25,365 bases of DNA from an uncultured Eubacteriales bacterium (GCA_934486635.1 CAKSPZ010000007.1:1-25365); one strand, 5' to 3'; shown: positions 1-7,206, counted from the stretch's first letter. Notes: generated from the letters alone by a model not told the origin. Numbers and translations are program-made.

Positions 1-12
1 TTCGGCTTGTTT

Positions 13-42
13 ATATTATCACATATTGCTCTTTCCTGTCAA
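13..42 (-). promoter_or_regulatory. Sigma-A promoter reading off the left edge
   Basis: On the minus strand a TTGACA -35 (37-42) is followed after 18 nt by TAATAT (13-18); GATAAT with a 16-nt spacer overlaps it. It points out of the window, so it should drive a gene beyond position 1. Nothing coding is visible between it and the terminator at 216-268. Confidence 0.55.
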
Positions 43-215
43 CTGTTTTTTACCTTTTTCTCTTTTTTACTACTTTTCTTCCCTCTTCCTCTGCTTTTCT
101 GTTATTTTGTTATCATTTCTACTGTTTCAATGCGGTTGCTCAACGATGACGGCAATCTGTCCACTCTATACAAGTTCTCCCTGCCGCACCTTACTCAATG
201 CATATAATTGGAAAA

Positions 216-268
216 CAAAAAGGAATGAAGCGATTTCAATTAAAAACGAAAAGTTATCGCTTCATTCC
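216..268 (-). terminator. Rho-independent terminator of the secreted protein gene
   Basis: A 13-bp perfect inverted repeat (222-234 with 256-268) encloses a 21-nt loop. On the minus strand it is followed by TTTTTGTTTT. It lies 35 nt after the stop codon of the gene ending at 304, as expected for its terminator. Confidence 0.8.
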
Positions 269-303
269 ATACATATATGTAAATTTAATTTTCAAATATA
301 CTA

Positions 304-801
304 TTATGCAGCATTACTTACAGAAACAGTAAATGTTACTGAAGTCGTATAATCTCCTACGTCCATTTGCGTATTTTCAGCAAGTGTAGCTTTAAAACCA
401 AATCCATCATCAAATTTATTTCTGTCAATCTTAGCAACAAGATCCGAACCACTTGATGCATCTGGATCCATCTCTGACGAAGTAAGAGTTATTGTACCAA
501 CTGTTTCAGATGAAGTATTTTTTACATCAGTTGTTTTTGGTACTGTAATAATTAAACTCCTTAATCCAATATCAGTCTCATCTGAATTTACAGTTATATT
601 AACCGGTGTTTCTTCATTTTCTGTAGAAATTGTTACTTCCGCAGGAATAGTTACTGAATATTTTGCAGATTTTGTATATTTAAAATTTACATCTCCTGTT
701 TTGTCCACCGTTTGCTCGGTTATTGTAGTATCTGCAGCAGCAGGTAAACAAGCTGCTCCCATCATTCCTATTGCCATTAAACTTGCTATTAACTTTTTCA
801 T
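304..801 (-). CDS. Secreted beta-rich surface protein of unknown function
   Basis: The 165-residue product begins with a typical signal peptide: MKK, a hydrophobic core, and a likely signal peptidase I site after CLPAAA near residue 23. The mature part is rich in Thr, Ser, Val and Asp, nearly free of aromatic and Cys residues, and alternates polar and aliphatic residues (YSVTIPAEVTI near residue 50, a closing TTSVTFTVSVS). This suggests an all-beta sandwich like surface or pilin-like subunits of gut Firmicutes. I see no LPxTG anchor or transmembrane tail, so it may be released or held by a partner. The start is fixed by GAAGGAAATTAAA before ATG. The gene has its own consensus promoter (1137-1165), an unusually long leader with a duplication, and a strong terminator. 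The next gene, also minus and membrane-anchored, could be a functional partner (inference). No enzymatic motif is seen. Confidence 0.7.
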   Translation of the reverse strand: MKKLIASLMAIGMMGAACLPAAADTTITEQTVDKTGDVNFKYTKSAKYSVTIPAEVTISTENEETPVNITVNSDETDIGLRSLIITVPKTTDVKNTSSETVGTITLTSSEMDPDASSGSDLVAKIDRNKFDDGFGFKATLAENTQMDVGDYTTSVTFTVSVSNAA

Positions 802-882
802 TTTAATTTCCTTCTTTCTTTTTATTATATTTTTGCTAATTTTTTTAAATTCTCTTCAAATTACACTTATCACCTCCCTAAA

Positions 883-942
883 TTAATTCGTGCAATTTAT
901 TAAAAATTCAGCGTTGTATAATAGTAATAATTCATCAATCAT
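883..942 (-). other. Possible leader ORF, copy 1 (19 codons)
   Basis: ATG at 942 opens a frame encoding MIDELLLLYNAEFLINCTN and a stop. It overlaps by ATGA the end of an 8-codon frame that starts at 965. There is only a weak ribosome-binding site. It could be a leader peptide or the remnant of a gene's 3' end; translation is unproven. Confidence 0.25.
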
Positions 943-980
943 TTCACCATTATTATAAACTGCATATTTTTACTTATTTG

Positions 981-1010
981 CTAATTTTTTAAATTCTCTT
1001 CAAATTGCAC
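981..1010 (-). other. Possible leader ORF with strong SD (9 codons)
   Basis: GTG at 1010 follows GGGAGGTGATAA with ideal spacing and encodes MQFEENLKN before TAG. The downstream copy has the same SD and GTG, but codon two is TAA. If that stop is ignored, the copy's longer A-run would read ..FEENLKKLAKI. This looks like the start of a gene that was cut off or is decaying. Confidence 0.25.
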
Positions 1011-1026
1011 TTATCACCTCCCTAAA

Positions 1027-1086
1027 TTAATTCGTGCAATTTACTAAAAATTCAGCGTTGTATAATAGTAATAATTCATCAATCAT
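1027..1086 (-). other. Possible leader ORF, copy 2 (19 codons)
   Basis: The second repeat copy encodes the same 19-residue frame with a single Ile-to-Val change (MIDELLLLYNAEFLVNCTN). Its ATG also overlaps the stop of an upstream 8-codon frame (start at 1109, MKFIIMVK). The conservative change is compatible with coding but is one site only. Confidence 0.25.
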
Positions 1087-1136
1087 TTCACCATTATTAT
1101 AAACTTCATATTTTTTTATAACGTTTGTGCGACTAT

Positions 1137-1165
1137 ATTATATAATATTTACAATGAAATGTCAA
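1137..1165 (-). promoter_or_regulatory. Consensus sigma-A promoter for the secreted protein
   Basis: The minus strand has TTGACA (1160-1165), a 17-nt spacer and TATAAT (1137-1142), a perfect consensus match. Transcription would begin near 1130, giving a leader of about 330 nt before the ATG at 801. Nothing else is downstream for it to drive, so the gene is probably strongly expressed. Confidence 0.85.
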
Positions 1166-1217
1166 TATGTTTTTAATTTATATTTTTATAAATATTACTA
1201 TCTTTATAAAATTTGTA

Positions 1218-1261
1218 AAATAAAGGCTTGGTTAAACACTTATTAATGCGTCAACCAAGCC
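1218..1261 (-). terminator. Terminator of the membrane-anchored protein gene
   Basis: A 9-bp stem GGCTTGGTT/AACCAAGCC (1225-1233, 1253-1261) with a 19-nt loop is followed on the minus strand by TTTATTTTA. It lies 35 nt past the stop codon at 1297. Confidence 0.7.
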
Positions 1262-1296
1262 AAAATAGAAATTAAATCTCTTAAATAACTTTTTAT

Positions 1297-1824
1297 TTAT
1301 TCTACTACTAAAGTTGTTTCCATATTTGCACTGTTAGCAGTTGCTCCATCTGCAGTATACGGCTGTGTTTTTATTATAACATCATATGTTCCCGCCGATA
1401 ATGCTCTTTTTAATACTTCCTGATTCACTGAATAACCAGGTCTTACCTTACCTGACTTCCACAAACTTTCACCTGTATCTTTTAATATTAGCTCAAATGT
1501 TAAATAATATGTTTTTTCAGATTCACCATTAGATGACGGATTTAGAAATATTAAATCAATATTTTGAGTATTTGCAGATATTGATAATTCACCATATCCA
1601 GGAATGGCCACACCAGTTTCTGCACCACCTATATTTTCTGGTTCCTCCCCAGAATATAGCTGTGCATTAGGATCCAAATCTAAATCTACATTTTCCTTTA
1701 CGTTATAAATGAACAATACCGCAGGTACTAATATTGTAACCAACACTAATGATAAAATCGCTATCTTCGTTCCAGAAATCCCCATAAATATCGATGGTTT
1801 TTTTAAATTTTTATAATGTTTCAT
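1297..1824 (-). CDS. Single-pass membrane-anchored extracytoplasmic protein
   Basis: The 175-residue product has a basic N-terminus (MKHYKNLKK), one strong hydrophobic segment at about residues 19-42 (IAILSLVLVTILVPAVLFIY), and then about 130 residues that should lie outside the cell. I see no signal-peptidase site, so a type II (N-in) anchor is likely. The outer part is acidic and Gly/Ser rich just after the membrane and ends in a beta-rich stretch with ESLWKSGKVRPG and AGTYDVIIKTQPY, recalling a small beta-sandwich. I do not recognise a named family. The start is supported by AAGGAGTGG before ATG. It has its own perfect consensus promoter and a terminator, so it is monocistronic although it sits beside another minus-strand surface protein and a divergent DUF11 gene. 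A shared role at the cell surface is inferred from location only. Confidence 0.65.
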   Translation of the reverse strand: MKHYKNLKKPSIFMGISGTKIAILSLVLVTILVPAVLFIYNVKENVDLDLDPNAQLYSGEEPENIGGAETGVAIPGYGELSISANTQNIDLIFLNPSSNGESEKTYYLTFELILKDTGESLWKSGKVRPGYSVNQEVLKRALSAGTYDVIIKTQPYTADGATANSANMETTLVVE

Positions 1825-1890
1825 TAAAAATCCACTCCTTAGCTTTTAATTTATATTTATTAAAAACTCAATATTTTATCTGTCGTATTT

Positions 1891-1919
1891 ATTATATTTG
1901 CACATAACCATTTTGTCAA
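1891..1919 (-). promoter_or_regulatory. Perfect consensus sigma-A promoter
   Basis: TTGACA (1914-1919), a 17-nt spacer and TATAAT (1891-1896) lie on the minus strand about 65 nt before the start codon of the membrane-anchored protein. For the divergent gene at 2002 I find no clear promoter in 1920-1985, only A/T runs. Confidence 0.85.
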
Positions 1920-2001
1920 TACTTGCAATTTTAAATTTTAATAATATTTTTTTATATTTATTAGTATCAATAAATATATTTAATTTTAGGAGTGAATATT
2001 T

Positions 2002-2901
2002 ATGGCACAAACTTTGTTAAAAAATAACGCAAAAGTTTATTATCAATATGAAACACTCGGAAACATAATAAATTCTGAAATAGAAACTAATTGTGTTACT
2101 ACCAACATTATTGAAGCAAATTTAAACATATTAAAAACTTCTTCTCAAAATTATTTCGCACCCGGAGATAAAATAACATATAATTTATATATTTCAAATA
2201 ATACTTTTTCAACTTTATATAATTTAGTTATTGCTGAATCATCATTTGATTATTTCTCATATATTGAAGACTCTGCTTTTATAACTTATCCAGATGGTAA
2301 GTGTACAAGTATACCATACTCAAATAATTTAAACTGTGAACAAATTCCATCATCCGGTAATATTGTTTCTGAAGATTCTTCTGGTGACCTTTCGTTCGGA
2401 TTTAAAATAGGAAACTTAGAGCCAAACTCCAACCTAATTATAACCTATTCTGTAAAAATAAATAATAATGAAAGTCTTCCTAATCAAATAACATCTAGTT
2501 CTATTGCATATTATTCATTAACAAATTCTCTATCAGCCACTCGCTTTAGTGTTCAATCCAATGAATGTGTTATAACTAAAGCATTTGCTCAATTATCTGT
2601 TTCTAAACAAGTAGATAAAGAAACAGCACTTTGCGGTGATACACTTTGTTATAAAATTTTTCTTTCTAATTCTGGAAATATAGACGCTACAAATGTCCGT
2701 ATATATGATCATTTACCTATTGAATTTAGACTAAATAACGTAAAATTTAAAATTGCTGATTTACCTTATAACATTAGTTATAACGTCGATGATAATAATT
2801 TACTTAGTATTCCTGCTTCTGATTTAGAAGAAGGTTTATGCATTCCCGCAAATACTGACGATAATTGTATTTCCATATATGGAACAATTGATTGTATTTA
2901 A
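2002..2901 (+). CDS. DUF11-domain repeat protein
   Basis: The 299-residue protein contains two copies of the DUF11 beta-sandwich module. One covers about residues 39-165 (ILKTSSQNYFAPGDKITYNL, later NLEPNSNLIITYSVKI). The second begins near 195 (LSVSKQVDKETALCGDTLCY with NSGNIDATNVRIYDHLP). It lacks a signal peptide and a membrane anchor. As I recall, a clostridial group of DUF11 proteins likewise begins with a signal-less MA-T--NNA-V-Y start, so the start is probably genuine; AGGAGTG precedes ATG. DUF11 modules occur in cell-wall, S-layer and spore-surface proteins, but this subgroup has no assigned role that I know. Cysteines are more numerous than usual for the family. It is divergent from the membrane-anchored protein and followed by a 30-bp palindrome. 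Confidence 0.7.
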   Translation: MAQTLLKNNAKVYYQYETLGNIINSEIETNCVTTNIIEANLNILKTSSQNYFAPGDKITYNLYISNNTFSTLYNLVIAESSFDYFSYIEDSAFITYPDGKCTSIPYSNNLNCEQIPSSGNIVSEDSSGDLSFGFKIGNLEPNSNLIITYSVKINNNESLPNQITSSSIAYYSLTNSLSATRFSVQSNECVITKAFAQLSVSKQVDKETALCGDTLCYKIFLSNSGNIDATNVRIYDHLPIEFRLNNVKFKIADLPYNISYNVDDNNLLSIPASDLEEGLCIPANTDDNCISIYGTIDCI

Positions 2902-2941
2902 AAGATATAATCATATTATAATAACACATTCTTATATATAA

Positions 2942-2971
2942 AAGGAGCAGATATTTAAATATCTGCTCCTT
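2942..2971. terminator. Perfect 30-bp palindrome, probable shared terminator
   Basis: AAGGAGCAGATATTT is followed directly by its exact complement. The minus-strand reading ends in CTCCTTTTATATATA and fits termination of ruvX (stop at 3019). The plus-strand reading has only a weak T stretch after it, so termination of the DUF11 gene here is less certain. Confidence 0.65.
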
Positions 2972-3018
2972 CCTGGCAATACTATATAATTATTTTTTGC
3001 ATGAATAACATCGTAACT

Positions 3019-3432
3019 TTATATTTTTTGAGAATCAAGATAATTTTGTAAAATTATTGTCGCCGCAACCGTATCGACAACTTTTTTTCGTTTTTTACCC
3101 TTGGTATCAGTAATATTAAGATAATTATGTGCCGTAATTGTAGTCCCTCTTTCATCCCACATAATAACAGGTAAATTTATTTTTTTTTGTAATAGAAAGC
3201 CAAAATCTCTAGCCTGTTTCGCACTTTCTCCCTCTGACCCGTCCATATTTTTGGGAAGACCTAATATTATTTTTGATACCTTTTCACTTACACATATTTT
3301 ATTTATTTTTTCAGCTAAATTTTCTTTATTTTTTTCTTCTATAGTACAAACCGGTGAAGCCAATATACATGATATATCTGATATAGCTATACCTGTTCTA
3401 ACTTGTCCTAAATCCACAGCTAAGATTTTCAT
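3019..3432 (-). CDS. ruvX: RuvX/YqgF-family putative pre-16S rRNA nuclease
   Basis: At 137 residues this is the normal length for YqgF/RuvX, an RNase-H-fold nuclease linked to 5' maturation of 16S rRNA and earlier described as a Holliday-junction resolvase homologue. The N-terminal strand carries the first metal-binding Asp (MKILAVDLGQVRTGIAISD, Asp7). The family signatures GLPKNMDGSEGESA (about residues 59-72), WDERGTT (about 92-98) and the closing VDTVAATIILQNYLD are all present, so it should be active. The start ATG follows AAGGGGAAC at suitable spacing. It is alone: the gap of 397 nt upstream has no gene, and valS lies beyond that on the same strand. A promoter is not obvious in the upstream 100 nt. 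Confidence 0.9.
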   Translation of the reverse strand: MKILAVDLGQVRTGIAISDISCILASPVCTIEEKNKENLAEKINKICVSEKVSKIILGLPKNMDGSEGESAKQARDFGFLLQKKINLPVIMWDERGTTITAHNYLNITDTKGKKRKKVVDTVAATIILQNYLDSQKI

Positions 3433-3829
3433 CTAATGTTCCCCTTTTAGCTCTATATTTTTAAATAGTAAAAAAAAACTTTAAAACAAACATAGTCATA
3501 CCAGCATTTGACTTATAAACTAAATTTCATATCCACTTCTAGAATATTTCTGCAAAGTCCTTTACTAAAAAATACTTGTCTATCCATAACCGCATTATTT
3601 CTTGAATTAATTTTCAAACGCATCCGTTGCTTTTAACTGGATTTTCTTGGTGAAAACTTACTACCTTTAACTGCGCCCATATTTGGCTTATAATCTAATC
3701 TTTATATATACTTTAGATTTTCACATAACTTTTAACAAAAACTAAAAAGCCACCTACTTAGTCACAGTTGCATGCTATTTAACCTTATTCTTTACACTAA
3801 GTTTTATGTGCGTCCTTCGTTTCTTTTGC
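3433..3829. other. Gene-free stretch with decayed direct repeat
   Basis: No open frame with a ribosome-binding site is seen in these 397 nt. Two diverged copies of a roughly 38-nt segment (3506-3543 and 3681-3717, about 175 nt apart) share ATTTG..TTATAA.CTAA..TT.ATAT..ACTT.TAGA in the same orientation. The base composition is slightly less A/T-skewed than the other gaps. It may be the remains of a small mobile or dispersed element. Confidence 0.5.
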
Positions 3830-6454
3830 CTAGCTTTTCTTTTCGCAAAGAAAAGCGGAAAGATGGGTTACTTTTTCAGAAAGTATTCTTGCACTTTCTC
3901 TTACTCCATTTACTACATTCTGTGGTGCCTTTGCCAAAAACTTTTCATTGTTGAGCTTTGCTAAATCTTGATCAAGTTTCTTTTTAGTCTCCTCTAATTC
4001 TTTTGTAAGACGTGCAATTTCCGCTTCTTTGTCAACTAGCTCATCCATTGGCATGAAAACCTTAGCATTAGATGTAACTACCGTAACAGCATCATTAACA
4101 CTAAATTCACTTCCAACTGCAACTTCTTTTGCATAAGCTAATTTTTTTATAAACAACATGCATTCCTCAAAAGCTTCTTGGTTACTAGTTTCAATATAAA
4201 CATTTGCTTTTTTAGATGGAACTACATTCATCTCAGCTCTTCTATTTCTAATAGACCTTATTAATTCAATAACACCTTGAATATCAACTTCAGCATTTTT
4301 ATGCATATTTTCATCTTTAAATTTCGGATACTCTGCAACCATAATAGAACTTCCGTTATGAGGTAAAGTTTGCCAAATTTCTTCTGTTATAAATGGCATA
4401 AATGGATGTAAAAGCCTTAAAGTATTATCCATAACATAAACCAAAACACTTCTCGTATTATTAGCTGATTTTTCATCATTTTGAATTCTTATTTTTGCAA
4501 ACTCAATATACCAGTCACAAAAATAATCCCAAATAAAATCGTACAGTTTTTGTACCGCAACACCTAATTCAAACTTCTCTATATTTTCTGTTACTTCTTT
4601 TGCAACTGAATTTAATAAACTAATAATCCATTTATCTTCTATATTTAACTCTTTTGGAATTTCATTTTTTACATCATAATTATCAATATTCATATGAATA
4701 AACCTAGCAGCATTCCATATTTTATTAGCAAAGTTACGGCTTGCACTAACTTTATCTTCTGAAAATCTCATATCATTTCCCGGGCTATTACCAGTAGCCA
4801 AAGAAAATCTTAATGCATCTGCACCATACTTATCTATAACTTCAAGTGGATCCACACCATTTCCTAAAGATTTTGACATTTTTCTTCCTTGAGAATCTCT
4901 AACTAATCCATGTATAAGAACATTTTTAAAAGGTGCTTTTCCTGTATGTTCCAGAGCAGAAAATACCATTCTAACAACCCAAAAGAAAATTATATCATAC
5001 CCAGTAACCAACGTATCTGTTGGATAAAAATATTCATAGTCTTCTGTTTTTTTAGGCCATCCCAAAACAGAAAATGGCCACAAAGCTGATGAAAACCATG
5101 TATCAAGTGTATCCTCATCCTGTTTAACATTAGTCGACCCACACTTACTACATTTACATATATTTTCTTTAGAAACCATAGTATTGCCACATTCGTTACA
5201 ATAATATGCAGGTATTCTATGGCCCCACCAAAGTTGACGAGATATACACCAATCTTTTATATTATTTAGCCAATTAAAATATATTTTATCAAATCTTGCC
5301 GGAACAAATTTAGTATCGCCATTTTTTACACATTCTATTGCCGGTTCAGCGAGCGGTTCCATTTTAACAAACCATTGCTTTGAAACTCTAGGTTCAATAA
5401 TTTCATTGCAACGATAACATGCCCCAACATTGTGCTTCATTGGTTCTATCTTTACAAGATAATTTTCATTCTTTAAATCTTCAACTATTTTTTCTCTTGC
5501 TTCTATTCTATTAAGGCCTTGATATTTTCCGCCATTTTCATTAATAACTGCTTCTTCTGTCATTACATTTATAATAGGTAAATTATGACGAAGTCCAACT
5601 TCAAAATCATTTGGATCATGAGCCGGAGTAATTTTAACTATACCTGTACCAAATTCAATCTCAACATAATCATCTGCAATTATAGGTATTTCCCTTCCAA
5701 CTAACGGAACTATTACCTTTTTACCTATTAGATGCTTATATCTTTCATCTTCAGGATTTACTGCAACTGCAGTATCTCCTAGTAGAGTTTCTGGTCTTGT
5801 TGTAGCTAACTCAATATAATCATTTGAATCTGATAATTTATACCTTAAATGATAAAACTTTCCATCACGTTCACTGAACTCAACTTCCGCATCAGAAATA
5901 GATGTTTTACATTTTGGGCACCAGTTAATTATTCTTTCTCCCCTATATATAAGACCTTTTTTATATAAGTTAACGAAAACTTCATTAACCGCTTCTTTAC
6001 TATCCTCATCCATTGTAAAACGTTCTCTGTCCCAATCACATGATGAACCTAATTTTTTTATTTGTTCTATAATTTTTCCACCATATTTTTCTTTCCATAG
6101 AAAAGCGCGTTTTAAAAATTCTTCTCGACCGATTTCTTCTTTTGTTATGCCTTCTTTTCTCATTGCTTCAACTATTTTAGCTTCAGTAGCTATTGAAGCA
6201 TGATCCGTTCCCGGTACCCACAAAGCGCTGTATCCTTGCATTCTTTTAAATCTTATTATAATATCCTGTAAAGTTTCATCAAGAGCATGGCCCATGTGAA
6301 GATGCCCAGTTATATTTGGCGGTGGTATAACTATAGTGTACGGTTTTTTCTTTTTGTCAACACTTGCTTTAAAATACCCACCCTTTTGCCAAAAATCATA
6401 TATCTTATCTTCAACCAAATTTGGTTCATAAGATTTAGAAAGTTCTTTACTCAC
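3830..6454 (-). CDS. valS: Valine-tRNA ligase
   Basis: This class I aminoacyl-tRNA synthetase (874 residues) charges tRNA-Val. Visible in order: the HIGH-type motif in ITGHLHMGHALDE (about residues 48-60), the CP1 editing domain (TTRPETLLGDTAVAVNPEDE and GTGIVKITPAHDPNDFEVG), zinc-ribbon cysteines (CNECGNTM, CKCSKCGS), the KMSKS loop (GRKMSKSLGNG, near 524), the anticodon-binding helical domain, and a C-terminal coiled-coil arm. The start is GTG at 6454, chosen because AAGGAGG sits 7 nt upstream. It has its own promoter (6485-6513), and no T-box leader fits in the short upstream gap. The last dozen residues (VTHLSAFLCEKKS) do not resemble the usual Leu/Lys-rich coiled-coil end and coincide with a hairpin element, so the native tail may have been replaced. 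Confidence 0.97.
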   Translation of the reverse strand: MSKELSKSYEPNLVEDKIYDFWQKGGYFKASVDKKKKPYTIVIPPPNITGHLHMGHALDETLQDIIIRFKRMQGYSALWVPGTDHASIATEAKIVEAMRKEGITKEEIGREEFLKRAFLWKEKYGGKIIEQIKKLGSSCDWDRERFTMDEDSKEAVNEVFVNLYKKGLIYRGERIINWCPKCKTSISDAEVEFSERDGKFYHLRYKLSDSNDYIELATTRPETLLGDTAVAVNPEDERYKHLIGKKVIVPLVGREIPIIADDYVEIEFGTGIVKITPAHDPNDFEVGLRHNLPIINVMTEEAVINENGGKYQGLNRIEAREKIVEDLKNENYLVKIEPMKHNVGACYRCNEIIEPRVSKQWFVKMEPLAEPAIECVKNGDTKFVPARFDKIYFNWLNNIKDWCISRQLWWGHRIPAYYCNECGNTMVSKENICKCSKCGSTNVKQDEDTLDTWFSSALWPFSVLGWPKKTEDYEYFYPTDTLVTGYDIIFFWVVRMVFSALEHTGKAPFKNVLIHGLVRDSQGRKMSKSLGNGVDPLEVIDKYGADALRFSLATGNSPGNDMRFSEDKVSASRNFANKIWNAARFIHMNIDNYDVKNEIPKELNIEDKWIISLLNSVAKEVTENIEKFELGVAVQKLYDFIWDYFCDWYIEFAKIRIQNDEKSANNTRSVLVYVMDNTLRLLHPFMPFITEEIWQTLPHNGSSIMVAEYPKFKDENMHKNAEVDIQGVIELIRSIRNRRAEMNVVPSKKANVYIETSNQEAFEECMLFIKKLAYAKEVAVGSEFSVNDAVTVVTSNAKVFMPMDELVDKEAEIARLTKELEETKKKLDQDLAKLNNEKFLAKAPQNVVNGVRESARILSEKVTHLSAFLCEKKS
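3833..3856. repeat. 10-bp stem hairpin overlapping the valS stop region
   Basis: GCTTTTCTTT (3833-3842), a TCGC loop, and AAAGAAAAGC (3847-3856) form a perfect hairpin that encodes the last residues of ValS. Neither side has a proper T tract in the right place, so this is more like a dispersed inverted repeat than a terminator. Confidence 0.5.
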
Positions 6455-6484
6455 AAAATAGCCTCCTTAAGCTTTTATAGATAT

Positions 6485-6513
6485 ATTATCTCATTGTACA
6501 GCTTTATTGTCAA
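6485..6513 (-). promoter_or_regulatory. valS promoter
   Basis: On the minus strand TTGACA (6508-6513), a 17-nt spacer and GATAAT (6485-6490) lie just after the upstream terminator. The leader would be only about 20-25 nt before the SD, which excludes a T-box riboswitch. Confidence 0.75.
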
Positions 6514-6521
6514 TAAAACAA

Positions 6522-6546
6522 AAAAGAGACTTAAAAAGCCTCTTTT
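6522..6546 (-). terminator. Terminator of the XRE regulator gene
   Basis: A 9-bp stem (AAAAGAGGC with GTCTCTTTT, one G-U pair) with a 7-nt loop ends in TTTTTTG on the minus strand, immediately after the stop codon at 6552. Confidence 0.85.
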
Positions 6547-6551
6547 ATAAT

Positions 6552-6956
6552 TTAAAAATCTTCTTTTCTTTTTGAAATTTTTGTAACTCTTTTCTTAACA
6601 GAACTTATAACATCATCCTGAATATCTATTGGAAGAACTCTGTATAAGCTAATCAATGTTTTTTCTTTCTTAGTTAATTCATAAATGTGATTTATGTTCT
6701 TCATATCATATTTATAATACAAATCATCACTAAAATCATTCAAGTTTTTGCGCGATTCTGTTTCTTCAGTTTCAAATATCTCCGTGTATGAAACATTAAA
6801 AATTTTAGCAAGCTTTATTATGGTATTAATATCCGGAGTAGTCTTTCCTATTTCATAGTAAGCATAAGTTGAACGATCAACGCTTAAAGCATCTGCAATT
6901 TGTTGTTGAGTATACCCGCTATTTTCTCTAAGTCTCTTCAAGGTTTGTGATAACAT
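6552..6956 (-). CDS. XRE-family transcriptional regulator
   Basis: The 134-residue product has an N-terminal Cro/C1-type helix-turn-helix (LKRLRENSGYTQQQIADALS, then VDRSTYAYYEIGKTTPDI, about residues 6-55), which binds DNA as a dimer. About 75 further residues are charged and helical and end in the basic tail SVKKRVTKISKRKEDF, with no recognisable ligand domain. I chose ATG at 6956 because AAAGGTGG lies just upstream; a GTG at 6965 in the same frame sits inside that SD. The gene is divergent from the rimP-nusA-infB operon and shares a 272-nt intergenic region with it. A 10+10 bp inverted repeat there overlaps the operon's -35 element, so control of that operon or of itself is possible, but this is inference. 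It has its own terminator before valS. Confidence 0.85.
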   Translation of the reverse strand: MLSQTLKRLRENSGYTQQQIADALSVDRSTYAYYEIGKTTPDINTIIKLAKIFNVSYTEIFETEETESRKNLNDFSDDLYYKYDMKNINHIYELTKKEKTLISLYRVLPIDIQDDVISSVKKRVTKISKRKEDF

Positions 6957-7057
6957 TTTTTCCACCTTTACACTTTATACATTCATTGTTATTGTTTATA
7001 TTACGACTCCAATGTTTATTTCTATTATTGCAATAAAAATAGCTTCTTACTACTTTT

Positions 7058-7074
7058 TGTGATGTATATTCACA
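7058..7074. promoter_or_regulatory. TGTGA-N7-TCACA dyad in the XRE/rimP gap
   Basis: A short dyad (TGTGA, 7 nt, TCACA) lies about 100 nt upstream of the XRE start codon. It could be a binding site for the adjacent XRE protein. Evidence is the symmetry only. Confidence 0.3.
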
Positions 7075-7085
7075 GGTATTTTGTG

Positions 7086-7126
7086 GCAATATGTATTTTC
7101 TTAAAAATTTTGTTTTTACATATTGC
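7086..7126. promoter_or_regulatory. 10-bp inverted repeat overlapping rimP -35
   Basis: GCAATATGTA (7086-7095) and TACATATTGC (7117-7126) are exact complements separated by 21 nt. The right arm covers the first bases of the TTGCTA -35. Two half-sites about 31 nt apart, centre to centre, would suit a dimer pair on the same helix face. The adjacent XRE protein is the obvious candidate. Confidence 0.45.
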
Positions 7127-7151
7127 TATAAAAATAAATATGTGATATAAT
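7123..7151 (+). promoter_or_regulatory. Promoter of the rimP-nusA-infB operon
   Basis: TTGCTA (7123-7128), 17 nt, and TATAAT (7146-7151). It is the only good promoter in the gap and is followed by the leader hairpin at 7181-7206 and then rimP. Confidence 0.75.
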
Positions 7152-7180
7152 TCTTCATAAAGGTTTATTTTGTTGATTTT

Positions 7181-7206
7181 AAAAGAGTGGGGTTTCCCGC
7201 TCTTTT
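7181..7206 (+). promoter_or_regulatory. Leader hairpin, possible attenuator before rimP
   Basis: AAAAGAGTGGG pairs with CCCGCTCTTTT (11 bp, one G-U) around a 4-nt loop, followed by TTTTGTTT overall. This is terminator-like and lies about 25 nt after the transcription start and just before the GAGGTGA of rimP. NusA, encoded second in the operon, binds such hairpins, so autogenous attenuation is plausible but inferred. Confidence 0.6.

Larger units (their letters stand above)
833..1120 (-). repeat. 144-nt tandem duplication in the 5' leader
   Basis: Two head-to-tail copies (about 833-976 and 978-1120) differ at only a few bases plus one T in a homopolymer. Each carries, on the minus strand, a short open frame ending in TAA and then a near-perfect Shine-Dalgarno (GGGAGGTGAT) with GTG six bases later. 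Both copies lie between the promoter at 1137-1165 and the start codon at 801, so they belong to the transcribed leader of the secreted protein gene. The 802-1296 stretch holds no other gene. Confidence 0.9.

Noticed and set aside
26..352. Plus-strand open frames in the first 350 nt
   Set aside because: No SD, biased composition, and the region contains a minus-strand terminator and promoter.
6287..6550. Plus-strand 87-codon frame over the 5' end of valS
   Set aside because: It is antisense to conserved valS motifs and lacks initiation signals.
6455..6551. T-box riboswitch upstream of valS
   Set aside because: The gap holds only a terminator for the XRE gene and a promoter 20-30 nt from the SD; there is no room for a T-box leader.
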